Part shown: piece after piece, positions 22,463 through 33,092 of the stretch | How positions within the stretch are numbered: position 1 is the stretch's first letter | How the letters are laid out: each line of letters begins with the position of its first letter | NCBI GenBank assembly: GCA_024509875.1 | Contig: JAMPIV010014835.1 | Location: 648,001-712,000, forward strand | DNA length: 64,000 bases | Reading direction: 5' to 3' | From: Oreohelix idahoensis | Lineage: Eukaryota > Mollusca > Gastropoda > Stylommatophora > Oreohelicidae | Program-made: the position numbers and the translations under genes | Notes under the pieces: generated by a model | Told to the model about the DNA's origin: nothing | The model's database searches: none | What the model saw: the letters and a program-made list of their open reading frames with translations, nothing else

Positions 22463-22740
22463 ATAACAATAACAATGAATGGAAAGCAGTGTGGGATAAC
22501 AATCTGAAAGGAAAACTTGTTCAAGGCTCTAACAAGAAAATGTCAGATATCTAGAAAATAGAAAATTCCCAGTAATAAGAAACTTCTCAAGACTGCAGCT
22601 GGGAAAAGGCTATTTCAGAACAGAAGAACCTTACTGTGCAGGATGTCTTCAAGACAATAATATAGAACATTTCTTGTTAAAATATAAGACGATAAACAAA
22701 TGAGAATACCAATATTAGATTATTTGCACGCATTAAATGT
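22463..22740 (+). pseudogene. LINE C-terminal Cys/His tail fragment
   Basis: Follows directly on the tail of the preceding LINE. It reads 'NEWKAVWDNNLKGKLVQGSN' and then 'RTEEPYCAGCLQDNNIEHFL', the C-x2-C-x-n-E-H-F-L pattern at the end of many I- and Jockey-type LINE proteins. The last Cys is replaced in '...KYKT'. It resembles the fragment at 360-470. Stops are frequent. It was probably the target into which the preceding LINE inserted. Confidence 0.6.
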
Positions 22741-23099
22741 ACCTTTAAATATAGAAGTGTTAAAAGTAGACACACCTAGGGTACTGTATCTAACAGTCAA
22801 CAGTATCTAACAAGAACAAAAGTTAATATATAGTAATTGGTAATGTGAAGGTCTGATGCTGTTCTTACAAGCTTATGACTTTTAACAGGTGAAAGTCAAT
22901 AAAATATCTGTTTAAGACAATTATATAAGTGAACCACTAGGCCTTTACACCCCTCCCCCTTAATATTATTCTTGTTCCGAATTTCTGCTTGATTTTGTTT
23001 GGTTTTGTTTGTTTTTGTTTTTTGTAACATACAAGCATAATTGATAATTGTGAGTTGCCATATTTACAATGATTTGGCAAGTGTTATGCAACTTTTCCA

Positions 23100-23700
23100 T
23101 ATCGGCAGTTGAATTTTTAAAAAAAAAATATATATCCTAATCATAACAGCCTTTACTAGTCTCAACCGCATCTGGAACTCTTTCCAGTACAGCAAAAGCC
23201 CCAAATTAAGATTATATGAGAGCTGTGTACTTTCCATGCTTCTCTGTAGTGCGGAATGCTGGAGAGTAAAAGAGAAGGAAATGTCCTCTTTCCACACAGT
23301 GTGCCTTAGGAAAATTCACCGAATCTTTCGACCAAATACCATCATTAAACAAGAACTACTTATTCGGAGTAACCTAGAGGACATGCAGACCATCATAGCT
23401 CGCAGACGCTGAAGTTGGGTTGGCCACGTCCTCAGAAGGTACCCTGATACCATTTCAAAAACAGCTATGCTATGGATCCCCGAAGGAAAGCAGAGAACTG
23501 TGAAGGCTGAGATGCAAAGAATGAACCAGAGCTGGGGCACTGCACGAAGGATGGCCGTCGACCGAACAAAGTGGAAGCAATTTGTTGCTGCCCTACAAGA
23601 CGCCACCAGGCGCGATGGCCACTGACTGCCTTGACAGTCTGCGAATAAGGATCAAAGAAGAGGTTGAACGGGATATTTTTCATCATTAATTTTTTAAAAT
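23100..23700 (+). pseudogene. RTE-like LINE 3' end with conserved terminal hairpin
   Basis: Encodes the C-terminal part of an RTE-like protein: 'LRLYESCVLSMLLCSAECWR' (the Y-G-S/A-E-x-W region), 'EKEMSSFHTVCLRKIHRIFR', 'SWVGHVLRRYPDTISKTAML' and 'TKWKQFVAALQDATRRDGH', with one stop at about 23411. Just after, GACGCCACCAGGCGCGATGG (23599-23618) can fold into a stem. The same 3' end occurs inverted near 29949-30340 and again at 32813-33500, ending each time in GAA-rich sequence. The family is distinct from the RTE at 20832-22375. Confidence 0.75.
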
Positions 23701-24060
23701 GTAGCTGCTTAGTGCAGGCATCCTGTTAGTGGACCCACTGCAGTAGTGTTTCAATGCTGTGACAGGAGCGCAAGTGAAACAGATTTTGATACAGGTAGGT
23801 TACAGTAAATTGGGTTTGTTAAGTGTAGTTTTTTTTCTCTTAATTCTGGATGCGAATAATTTAATAGTTATGTAATGTAAGTACTTGAATTCCTTCAGAA
23901 GTTTAGCCCCATTCATTGCATAACTTAATATAGACTATAAAGCACAGAGATAAATCTGTTTTCTATTATTATTATTATTATTTTGTTGTTGAAGAACAGG
24001 CAAGGACATCAAAATAAAAACAGAAGAGGCCAGAAGAGCTTTCACTGCATAGGGAAACAT
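23701..24060. other. Unassigned AT-rich DNA
   Basis: No coding or repeat family recognised apart from a short (TAT)n run near 23966-23983. Confidence 0.4.
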
Positions 24061-24745
24061 ATGGAGATAAAATGAAATCAGGTCGAACACAAAAATCAGA
24101 ATATTCAATTCAAATGTCAAATCAGTCTTATTGTATGGTTGTAAAACAAGAAAAAAAAAACCAAAAACAAAAACACAAATTGCAGACTTTTATAAATAGA
24201 TGCTCACGTAGAATAGACCGATTGATGTTGTATGACAAGATCTCTAATGACGAACTGATGACAAGATCTCTAATGAGGAACTGATGACAAGATCTCTAAT
24301 GAGGAACTGATGACAAGATCTCTAATGAGGAACTGGTGACAAGATCTCTAATGAGGAACTGATGACAAGATCTCCAATGAAGAACTGATGACAAGATCTC
24401 TAATGAGGAACTGATGACAAGATCTCTAATGAGGAACTGATGACAAGATCTCTAATGAGGAACTGATGACAAGAACCAGACACGTGACAGTAGAACAAGC
24501 GATGAGAAGATGACACTGGAGATGGATAAGATATACATTAAGGAAACCTGTTGATAGCATTACCTGGCAGTCCCTGTTCTGGAATCCCCAGGGTTAGAGA
24601 AGTAGAGGAAGGCCAAAGAACACATGGAGAAGAGAACTGGAGACGGGCGTGAAGAAAACATGGAAAGACCTTGACCTGATGGCACGGCTCAGGATGATGT
24701 GGCATACATTTGTTGAAGGACTATGCTCCACGGGAATCTAATAGG
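24061..24745 (+). pseudogene. LINE C-terminal region expanded by a minisatellite
   Basis: The plus strand encodes 'KLQTFINRCSRRIDRLMLYD' and 'DKISNDELMTRS', which match the region after the reverse transcriptase in RTE-like proteins ('INRCLRRI...W.DKISNEELW'). From 24239 the DNA for this stretch is repeated nine times. After the array, homology continues with 'WRWIRYTLRKPVDSITWQSL', 'NPQG', 'SRGRPKNTWRRELETGVKKT' and 'FVEGLCSTGI', ending in two stops near 24740. Stops and the array disable the protein. Confidence 0.75.
24239..24472 (+). repeat. Minisatellite, nine copies of a 26-bp unit
   Basis: Nine consecutive copies of a 26-bp unit beginning GATCTCTAATGAGGAACTGA. Copies 1, 4 and 6 each carry one or two substitutions and the others look identical. 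There is no spacer between copies. The unit equals part of the LINE coding sequence in which it sits, so it arose by local tandem amplification. Because 26 is not a multiple of three, each copy shifts the reading frame. Confidence 0.95.
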
Positions 24746-25190
24746 TGATGCATGACTGAATTCTGCTCAGGTCAAAGTGACCTTAGAACTTTGAAGAGTA
24801 GCTTGATTATTTAAACAGGTTGCCTTCCTCCACATGGATTAATTGTTCACCATTATTTTACTTAATTTCTGCTATTTCATGCCTGTTCATTAATTCAGAA
24901 CTTTTTCTGTTATTCATCCCCTGCCTTACCAGGTGCTTCGTCTCTTTGATGTTTGTGATTTGTTTCGTATCTGTTTTTGGTTTTCGTATTTGAATTTCCG
25001 TACGTCACTATCTGTTGTCGTCATATCCGACATATGAATCTGCCATTTTTCTCATCAAGATCACACTACAGGATAATCGTTTACATGTTTCATTGTTTTG
25101 TCAGTTCGTATTCGTTTTTACATTCTTTGCTTGTTAGATTCTTAAGGTTCCAAAGGTTGTTATAGCCGGGAGTTGTATTTAGGATAAGCT
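24746..25190. other. Unassigned DNA
   Basis: T-rich sequence with no recognisable coding family or repeat. Confidence 0.4.
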
Positions 25191-25930
25191 CTCATTGCAG
25201 ACAAATGCTTCTATGGCACGCGCCTCAAATAGCCTTTCACAACCAAGCCCAGCTCCCGGCCTTCATTTGAGGCTCAATTTGAGCCAGGCGGAACTGTTTC
25301 CACTGACGGGAGAAAGGGCGAAGGCAAGTCACTGGCGCCTTACAACCAGTAGCGTCGGGCAGATAGGGCTCGTGATCCTTGGTTGGTAGCGTATCTAAGT
25401 GAAGGCAAAACTCTCAATTCAAACCACCGCAGCCTACCGGGAATATCCATTTATGGGAAAGGCATCGGGAGTAAACCCTGAGAAAAATCCGGAGTCCCTA
25501 AGGCAGTGAAATGTTGATTCGACATTATTCTAGCAGCTCCTGCGACGTGGCTGGGCCCAAACTGTAGCGACTGCTGCCGTTCTTTTGGATCTACCGGCTG
25601 CGTAACCGGCTGGGGAAACATGCTGCATGGGCTTGATCTCCACATAACTGTGCCGAAGCTCGTGCCCTGGAGAAGACACTCCAGCTTCACCCGATAGGTG
25701 TCAGAAAAACAAGGGAAGTAGCAGTTATAAGTTATAAGCATGTTTCCCCAATTGGCATAACGCATGGCGCCAGGGGCTACAGTGGGACAGGTTCTAGGAT
25801 CTCACTGGACAGCTACCGCCCGCTTCAAGCTGGGCAGCCCCCAGTCAGTTTGGTATTGTCCCGCCACTGTCTGTTTTCCCCATTGGGTGCATGGCGATTA
25901 GGGCAAACCCTAAATGTGGACTGACAATTT
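25191..25930 (+). other. Repeat-like GC-rich block, probable LINE 5' region
   Basis: A block of markedly higher GC than its surroundings, without an open frame. It contains 'GGGAAAGGCATCGGGAGTAA' at 25456-25475, and its last 55 bp (25871-25925, 'TTTTCCCCATTGGGTGCATG' onward) recur at 26643-26693. It stands directly before a LINE 3' fragment. I infer the 5' untranslated region of a LINE joined to the 3' end by internal deletion. The alternative is an unrelated SINE-like repeat. Confidence 0.35.
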
Positions 25931-26325
25931 TGCACCAAGCAATTATTATTAAAGTGACAAATGTCGAGGTGTTGTCGCGTGCAGGCCTTTAAAGCATGTA
26001 TACACTGCTTAGACAGCGCAGACTACGCTGCTTGGTCATGTCCGCCGCATGGAATATGGTCGCATCCCAAAAGATATCTTCTACGGACAACTGGCAGATG
26101 CCAAAAGAACAGTTGGGCGCCTGCAATTGCGATTCAAAGATGTGTGCAAGAAAGACATGAGGGCACTAGACATAAATCCAGCACCTCAGGAGAATGAAGT
26201 TGCCGATCGCACCAAGCGGCGATTCTGTCTGCGGGGCCACCTCACATTGGGCGAAAAGAAGCTCACACAACAGGCAGAGGAGAGGAGAAAACGTCGAAAG
26301 GAACATAGTCAGTTATGACTGCAGT
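25931..26325 (+). pseudogene. LINE C-terminal fragment
   Basis: Encodes 'MEYGRIPKDIFYGQLADAKR' and 'VGRLQLRFKDVCKKDMRALD', then 'RTKRRFCLRGHL' and an Arg/Glu-rich end 'EERRKRRKEHSQL' with a stop at 26318. This is the well-known terminal segment of an animal LINE protein ('GHVxRMxxGRIPKDxxYGEL...GRPxLRFKDVCKRDxKALxI'). The 3' side runs into (TAT)n at about 26325. A frame change near 26040 separates 'LLRCLDSADYAAWSC'-like text from the main block. No polymerase core remains. Confidence 0.7.
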
Positions 26326-26639
26326 GGCTATTATTATTATTACATTCTTTGCAGTGATATTACATTCTCTCAAACTCTGTGTTTTCAGTTTCTTCTATAC
26401 TATTACGTTGTTCCTCGTGTTACTTATTTTGTCTTTAGTTATCTTTCTGTATTGGTCATCTTATTTTCTATTTTTTCTTCAACATGTGATCTGTAGCGTT
26501 CTTTGCCTCTTTCCCTTAATCTATTTCTTGGAAATGTCTCCTGTTTGTTTACTGTGGTTGACGAAGGTTGAACCCGAAGTATCCCATGTTTAGATTGCAT
26601 CGTGAAATTGTAAAACGAATTCAGTACCAATTGTTTTGT

Positions 26640-26688
26640 CTGTTTTCCCCATTGAGTGCATGGCGATTAGGGCAAACCCGAAATGTGG

Positions 26689-26766
<78 letters not shown>
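26640..26766 (+). repeat. Duplicated 55-bp segment followed by (GA)n microsatellite
   Basis: The first 53 bases repeat 25871-25925 with three changes, and are followed at once by about 37 uninterrupted GA units (26692-26766). The microsatellite starts exactly where the duplicated segment ends in '...GGGCTGA'. Confidence 0.9.
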
Positions 26767-26768
<2 letters not shown>

Positions 26769-27640
26769 ATTTATAGTATGTACTGAGTCTTTGATTATGT
26801 CATTTCTCCTTTGATCATTAGGATTGCTTATTTTTGTGAGTTTTACCTTGTTTTCGATTCTCCTTGGTTATGTTTATTCTAGTATCAGCAATGTCATGGA
26901 TTATTATAACAGATATAACACGTGAGAAAAGCAATCTATTATTTAAATTATAAAAATACGGGAGTGAAGGTGAAGTGGCAACCAGTGGGGGGTACTTTCA
27001 ATTCCTACATAAGGAGGGAAATGTTCAGGACGTTAGCACTTGCGAGCTGTGAGCCACGTGGACCAGCACCTCAAAGAAAGTGATTGCTTCTTTCTTCCAC
27101 TTTCAGGTCTTCAGGTCTTCTTCTTTCTTCCATGGCCGTGATGGCAACATGTCAAGTATTTTTACTCTTTGTTGCTCTATGTTTTATTTTTCCCCTGTTG
27201 TCACGATATATTCCAATTGTCATCTTCTCATGACATGCTCAAAGAAAGTGGATTGTTTTTCTTCCTAAGTTGAGTAACAAGCGGCCTTAGCTCTCAGGTT
27301 TCTTTCAGGACATCCTCATTACTCTTTTTAAGCTGTCCTTGGTATTCTTTAAACTTTTCTGTAGAACGATTTCTCTGTGACCCAAAGAACTTTACCTGCT
27401 TGTTAATTATTTATCCGTAACTCACTTCCGTCAATCAGGATTGATTCTATATTACAACAAGAACTCTTTTTCCTACCTCCATTGGATATCAATTGTTACA
27501 TAATAAAGGCAATTTCGGTTCTTAAATAGTTCATTAAAAATTTTAATGTTGTTGCGTGATAAATTCTCGCAACATCGTTTTATTTCAATATCTGTTTTAT
27601 AACGCAAGGGCAACAACTGCTTGAAATCTATAGTCACTTT
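26767..27640. other. Unassigned AT-rich DNA
   Basis: No coding family recognised. Two TCTTC-rich stretches near 27090-27130 and AT-rich sequence elsewhere. Confidence 0.4.
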
Positions 27641-28600
27641 TCTCGGTAAGCATTTGTCTTCTCGCGTTAGTATCGAATGCAGTTAACTTTTGAGCTGTGG
27701 TCATTTTTGCGCTGGACTGCGCATGACTTGTCTTGTTGTTTGGTCGATCGGTTTCCGCCCACCACTAGTGGGAGTGAGCGATTTGGAATGGCGAAAGAGA
27801 TGCCTCGTTGAAGAGGGGATCTCCGCTATTTTTGTTCTGTCAGGGATGTGTAGTCCTCTTATGGATATTTCGTTTATTCGGGATAATACCTCTAGTGTAT
27901 TTGCACATGCCGGGAGGCGTGATATTTCTGTATTTCTTGAAAGCAAGGTAAATTAACATTTTCATTAACTCTATTGATTTTGGGTCGTGAGCGATTTCGA
28001 TTCATAGCCTGTCTGCGAAAGACGTCGTCACGAGATGTTTTTTCCCAGCTCACATGTCGCTGCATTGTACTGCATCGGTTGATGCAGGTACCAAGGACCA
28101 TTACTTGCTACTTTGTTAAATGAACTAGGTTTGGAAAACCTTTATTATCTAGAGGATATTTTTGAGGACATTATTTATACTTCGGCAGACGTGTCTGTCT
28201 TGCTGAAGTCAAACTAAGGAGAGTGAACTGATCTCATACATCTGGTTATCTCCTGGCTGTTATAGGAAAGGATGGAGTTTTCCACCTGACTACATTTACA
28301 GCACTATGAAATATAACATGCATCTGACTCATCATTGTAATGCTGTCTACCGTTTATTGCTGTATTGAATGTTGCTGTGATAATGACTGTTTGATGTGCC
28401 TACACATTTGCGTAACCATTTTGTCACTGTGGCGTCCACAATAAATAATGAAGAAAAACGTCAACGGCTGTTTCAAGACTCATTGACTTTATACGTCGTG
28501 AGTTTACTGACGTCCTATGTGGATTGCCCTGTTATTGTTGCATGAACATTGTTTTGACTGAACACATCTACACACTACACAAAACCAGACATGCGGATGC
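27641..28600 (+). repeat. Putative LTR-like repeat, copy 2
   Basis: Its right 200 bases resemble 3745-3960: a 'TGTGGCGT' block, AATAAA near 28440, then 'GAAAAACGTCAACGGCTGTT' and a run ending in ACACTACACAAAACCAGAC. The left two thirds align only weakly. An LTR is inferred from the polyadenylation signal followed by a conserved terminus. No second copy flanking an internal region and no target duplication was found. Confidence 0.3.
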
Positions 28601-28708
28601 CATCCATCATCATATGGCATCACGCATCAAATGTGCTATAATTTTCAAATATAATTAATATTGTTGTAGTTAATTCAGTTTTTGTCTTTATTTTGTAATT
28701 TTTTCCAG

Positions 28709-29130
28709 CATTCAGGTCTCAATCGCCAGCGCTAAGTTCTGATGAATGCGAGGACACGTGACGAATTAGTGAATTATTGTGTTAAAATATCCCAGCTTAT
28801 TAGAACCACTAACTGTAAACAGTTTTACAAGAGTGTCGATGAAGTATACAGCTGAAAATTAGAAATGACTTCAAACGTACCAGTACCAGTTAAAAAACAA
28901 ACCAGAATAGACCAGGCGTTTTACAAGTCTGATGACAACGGTTCAATGGTTCTGACCGAATTCCGACGTCCTACAAGTGCGACGCGCTATGAGTCATATA
29001 GGAGAAAGAGCAGAATGTTCTCAGAGGCCATAACTCAAATACAAATTGACGCAATAACTCTGTTTTGTATGTACACATCTGCTCACGGGTTCAGAAATGC
29101 AGGCAGTCCTGAAAGGAACGTATATTTAAG
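28709..29130 (+). other. Candidate host exon with start codon
   Basis: A pyrimidine-rich tract ending TTTTTTCCAG at about 28708 looks like a 3' splice site, and TTTAAG|GTAAGGT at 29130/29131 is a near-consensus 5' splice site. Between them ATG at 28865 opens a frame of about 88 codons, up to the donor, starting 'MTSNVPVPVKKQTRIDQAFY' with 'RPTSATRYESYRRKSRMFSE'. The composition is balanced and unlike the surrounding transposon debris. I do not recognise the family. It could be a real first coding exon, part of an unknown mobile element, or chance. Confidence 0.3.
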
Positions 29131-29160
29131 GTAAGGTTACATTTAAACGTTTGAATTCAG

Positions 29161-29260
29161 GACTTTCTGTTCTTGCACATTTCTTCTTCTTCATCACCGT
29201 CATCTACTTCTTCTTCTTCTACTTCATCACCGTCATCTACTTCTTCTGTTTCAAGTACCA
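29161..29260 (+). repeat. TTC-rich repeat with a 33-bp duplication
   Basis: TTCATCACCGTCATCTACTT occurs twice, 33 bp apart, separated by CTTCTTCTT runs. It is a short compound repeat beginning about 30 bp after the candidate splice donor. Confidence 0.75.
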
Positions 29261-29400
29261 TATCTGGTGGCGTAGGTGATCATGTCTCTACACAACTTCC
29301 GGTCTATATTATTATTCATATTGTCTGTTTAATATTTCCATGGTTCTTTATCAAAAACATTGTTATGCATTAGACACTTCTCAATGTTCACTCACTCATA

Positions 29401-29465
29401 GGAGTCGGATTGGCTAAGCGGTATGGCCTCTACCTCTAATTTTAAAGGTAAAGGATTCGCTCCCA
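29401..29465 (+). other. tRNA-like SINE head, degenerate
   Basis: GGAGTCGGATTGGCTAAGCG resembles box A of a Leu/Ser-type tRNA, and GGATTCGCTCCCAG about 35 nt later is a decayed box B (consensus GGTTCGANTCC). It resembles the head at 16818-16881. No body or tail is identifiable because LINE sequence follows from 29466. A working tRNA gene is excluded by the degenerate box B and the lack of a matching acceptor stem. Confidence 0.5.
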
Positions 29466-29898
29466 GTATTGTTATTGTTTAACAGAATTGATATCATTGC
29501 ACTACGGTTAAACCCAGAGGTGCACAGTCTCCCTCAGTATATTTAGAAGTGAATATTTAGTGAATTCTAATGTTTACTGTAGCTTCCTGATTGTATAAAT
29601 GACGAATGCATCCTCTCATATGTTCATCTCAGCTAGTCTTATGTCTGATGCCAAATTCCAAGTCTTAACCTTGATTACTTATACCTTAGTCAACCATTTA
29701 GGACATTTCGAAGTATGGATTGAAAGTCTGATACAGTGCCTGCCTTTATGAATGAAGTTTCAGTTAGAAACAGTCTTAAGGCTGCAGTATTTTTATGCTG
29801 GAAGTTGTTATCTATGTTGGGCGACGATTCTGCCCTTTACCCTAGCAGAGAAGCCCCAACATGATTTCACACCTAGGATCATAGACCCATCAGTATAC
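29466..29898 (-). pseudogene. Third copy of the I/Nimb-like LINE 3' end, strongly decayed
   Basis: On the minus strand the sequence follows the LINE ends at 4621-5465 and 20098-22462. It includes the RNase H segment encoding 'VYTDGSMI' near 29895 and the tail segment with the family's terminal Cys region. It finishes in (AACAAT)n-like sequence at 29466. Indels and stops are everywhere. Its upstream side is cut at about 29898 by the GAA-rich tail of the next LINE. Confidence 0.65.
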
Positions 29899-30340
29899 TT
29901 CTTCTTCTTTCTTCTTTGATCCATAGCCGCGTACCGCCAAAGCAGTCAGTGGCCATCACGCCAGGTGGCGATTTGTAGGGCAGCAACAAATTGATTCCAC
30001 TTTGCTCGGTCGGCGGCCATCCTTCGTACAGTACCCCAACTCTGGTTCATTTTTTGCATCTCGGCTTCCACAGTTCTCCGCCAAGTTGTTTTTGGTCGGC
30101 CTCTTTTGCTTTCCCTCGGGGGTCTATATCATAGATGTTCTTGTGATGGTTTTAGGGTCCCTTCTGAGGACGTGGCCAACCCAACTCCAGCGTCTGCCAG
30201 CTATGATGGTGTGCATTTCTTCCTGGTTACTCTGAATAGGTAGTTATTGGTTGCTGATGGTGTTCGGCCAAAATATTCGGAGAATTTTTTCTTAAGCAGA
30301 TTGTGTGGAAGGAAGACAGTTTCGACATGTCCTCCTCTTT
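29899..30340 (-). pseudogene. RTE-like LINE 3' end, inverted copy
   Basis: Minus-strand equivalent of the LINE end at 23100-23700. It encodes a 'SWVGHVLRRDPKTITRTSMI'-like stretch and the terminal hairpin (29949-29970), finishing in GAAGAAAGAAGAAG-type sequence at about 29899-29915. From 30078 rightward it forms the left arm of the large inverted repeat. Stops interrupt the frame. Confidence 0.7.
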
Positions 30341-30744
30341 TACTCTGATGAACCAGGTTTGAAAGAGGATATACTTTGGCGATTTTAAAGGCCGAAGGAA
30401 AATAACTCTTAGCGATACATTGATTATATTTATAAGTTAGTGATTCACTAATAGCTGGTGCAGCATAACGCAGTATTCGATTGCTAATTCCACCAAGCCC
30501 TGATAAGCTATTATCATTAAGGCTAAAAAGATACTATACTATACATTAACTGACATCAAGGGATTGTCGAGTGGAACTGAGTTTGCACACTTGTTCTCAT
30601 AGAATGCTGAAGGTTTGTCTAAGTCACTAGAGGAAGGTGGTATTGTGGATTTCAGACTATCTATTTCTGCCTGAAAGTGATTTCTGAAATCTGTGAAAGT
30701 AAATTAAGTGTTGGGAGTTAATGAGTCTGATGCATTACGCTAAA
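30078..30744 (+). repeat. Left arm of a 667-bp inverted repeat
   Basis: Reverse complement of 32426-33092, equal in length and apparently near-identical over the parts compared by eye. It contains, in inverted form, a LINE reverse transcriptase start and the RTE-like 3' fragment. The break is sharp at 'GCATTACGCTAAA' on the inner side and 'CCGCCAAGTT' on the outer side. Confidence 0.95.
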
Positions 30745-31057
30745 AAAATTGATTAATTTAAAACTAATACAATTTCAACTAAGTGAATTGTCTGCAGTAA
30801 ATAAAAATTGTCACAAAACAATCAGGCTTAGAACTTATCACATCACTACTGCTCAACAAATCAAATTGAAGTTATGCGAGAGATTTAAGAGAGAATGGTG
30901 AGCGTAGGAATGAGAGGAATAAGCATAACTTCAATTTGATTTGTTGAGCAGTAGTGATGTGATAAGTTGTAAGCCTGATTGTTGTGTGACAATTTTAATT
31001 TACTGCAGACAATTCACTTAGTTGAAATTGTATTAGTTTTAAATTAATCAAATTTTT
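30744..31057. repeat. Inner hairpin: about 134-bp arms, 45-bp loop
   Basis: 30744-30877 and 30923-31057 are imperfect reverse complements with a few single-base differences, separated by 30878-30922. The hairpin begins exactly where the left arm of the larger inverted repeat ends. It has no coding capacity. It could be a foldback or MITE-like element, or a by-product of the event that made the larger inverted repeat. Confidence 0.9.
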
Positions 31058-31189
31058 TTTTTGAATAAACATTGTATTTCCTGCAATTTTTTTCCCCTTA
31101 AATTCCACTTCCTTGGGGAAGTGCAATTAGTTTAATTTATTTGCGATTATTTTTGTGTAAAACTGCTTTTTTTTAAATGGTTTTTTTTA

Positions 31190-32812
31190 TTACAATAATG
31201 GCTGATAATAATATACATTGGCTTCATGAGGATGGTCTACGACTTAGCCATCTGAATATCTGCCATCTTCTAGGTAAACTACCTGATCTTACATACATTC
31301 TAAATAAGAATTTTCACCTGTTTTAGGACTTTCAGAAAGTCGTCTAAATGACAAAATAACAGACGATGACATTGCATTAAATGGTTTTAAAACTATTCGG
31401 CGAGACTCAAACCAAAAACTAGAGACAGGTAAAGCAGTTTATATTTCCAATTCCCTTAATTTTAGCCGCAGAAACGAATTAGAGACAGCAGAGATATAAT
31501 GCGTATGGTTAGAAATAACGTTACCAAACCAGGGACCACTTCTAGTCGGGTATGTTTATCGAAATCCTATTGCATGACCTTTCTGGTACGAAAATTTCAC
31601 CATCATGTTGGACTATGTATTTGCCACCGTCAAGGAGGTTATTCTTCTTGGTGATTTTAATCGATATACACAATTCTAACCTAACATGGAACAATATATG
31701 ATACTATCGTACAACTTAAAACAAATAGTTAACCAGCCTACAAGAGTAACACAAGCATCATCCACACTAATCGACCACATCTACGTAACTTGCCCAGAAA
31801 ACATCATAGAATGCTGTGTCCCTACTATTGCAATGAGTGACCACTATCCAATATGCTGCATATGGTCAAAGAAAAAATGTCCCCAAATTAAAAATATTAA
31901 ATTTAGACGTTTCAAAAATTTCAATAGGGAATTATTTTTAAATGACTTGCCAACTGCACCTCTCGCCAGTGTTTACCCACTTCCTGATCCGGGCGACGCT
32001 ATTGAATATATATAAATTAAAAAATAATATGGTATGCAATCAGTTTTACAAGTAAAAGGTACACATGAAACAAGAGACGTCTCGGGTTTTACCCTTCGTC
32101 AGCCACAGTTACGAACAGGTGACAAGGACAAGAACTACATAGACGCTATTGCATACTGGACGGAGATTTTTTATAGTGTATTTGACAAGCACGTACCAGC
32201 TAATGAAATTCGCGTCAAACGACAAATACAATCTCCGTGAATCACGCAAGAAGTGCTGGAAACTATGATGCAGAGAGATCAAGCGCACAAAATTAAGGAC
32301 CTGAGCACATACAAGGTGCTAAGGAACAAGGTTCAATATTTAATTCGCAACGAAAAGAAAAATCACTTTAGACATCTGGTTGAGAACAAATCAAATTGTA
32401 AGGAGATATGGTAGGCAATCAAAACTTTAGCGTAATGCATCAGACTCATTAACTCCCAACACTTAATTTACTTTCACAGATTTCAGAAATCACTTTCAGG
32501 CAGAAATAGATAGTCTGAAATCCACAATACCACCTTCCTCTAGTGACTTAGACAAACGTTCAGCATTCTATGAGAACAAGTGTGCAAACTCAGTTCCACT
32601 CGACAATCCCTTGATGTCAGTTAATGTATAGTATAGTATCTTTTTAGCCTTAATGATAATAGCTTATCAGGGCTTGGTGGAATTAGCAATCGAATACTGC
32701 GTTATGCTGCACCAGCTATTAGTGAATCACTAACTTATAAATATAATCAATGTATCGCTAAGAGTTATTTTCCTTCGGCCTTTAAAATCGCCAAAGTATA
32801 TCCTCTTTCAAA
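31190..32812 (+). pseudogene. CR1/L2-like LINE: endonuclease and start of reverse transcriptase
   Basis: From about 31215 the plus strand reads 'LSHLNICHLLGKLPDLTYIL' (endonuclease start), 'GLSESRLNDKITDDDIAL', 'GKAVYISNSLNFSRRNELET', 'LLGDFN' and, from 31686, 'LIDHIYVTCPENIIECCVPT' with 'AMSDHYPICCIW' (the final S-D-H motif). A charged linker with 'MQRDQAHKIKDLSTYKVLRN' follows, then the start of the reverse transcriptase 'GLGGISNRILRYAAPAISES' and 'SYFPSAFKIAKVYPL' at about 32700-32800, where it stops abruptly at the junction to another LINE. Several stops are present. Confidence 0.78.
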
Positions 32813-33092
32813 CCTGGTTCATCAGAGTAAAAGAGGAGGACATGTCGAAACTGTCTTCCTTCCACACAATCTGCCTAAGAAAAAATTCTCCGAATATTTT
32901 GGCCGAACACCATCAGCAACCAATAACTACCTATTCAGAGTAACCAGGAAGAAATGCACACCATCATAGCTGGCAGACGCTGGAGTTGGGTTGGCCACGT
33001 CCTCAGAAGGGACCCTAAAACCATCACAAGAACATCTATGATATAGACCCCCGAGGGAAAGCAAAAGAGGCCGACCAAAAACAACTTGGCGG
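32426..33092 (+). repeat. Right arm of a 667-bp inverted repeat
   Basis: Pairs with 30078-30744. The right arm joins smoothly on to the LINE to its left, so this side may be the original on that border. On its right border the RTE-like fragment stops at 33092, while the left arm continues into the full LINE 3' end. Confidence 0.95.

Noticed and set aside
24239..24472. Regular direct repeats resembling a CRISPR array
   Set aside because: The 26-bp units are contiguous with no spacers and equal the LINE coding sequence around them; the genome is eukaryotic.
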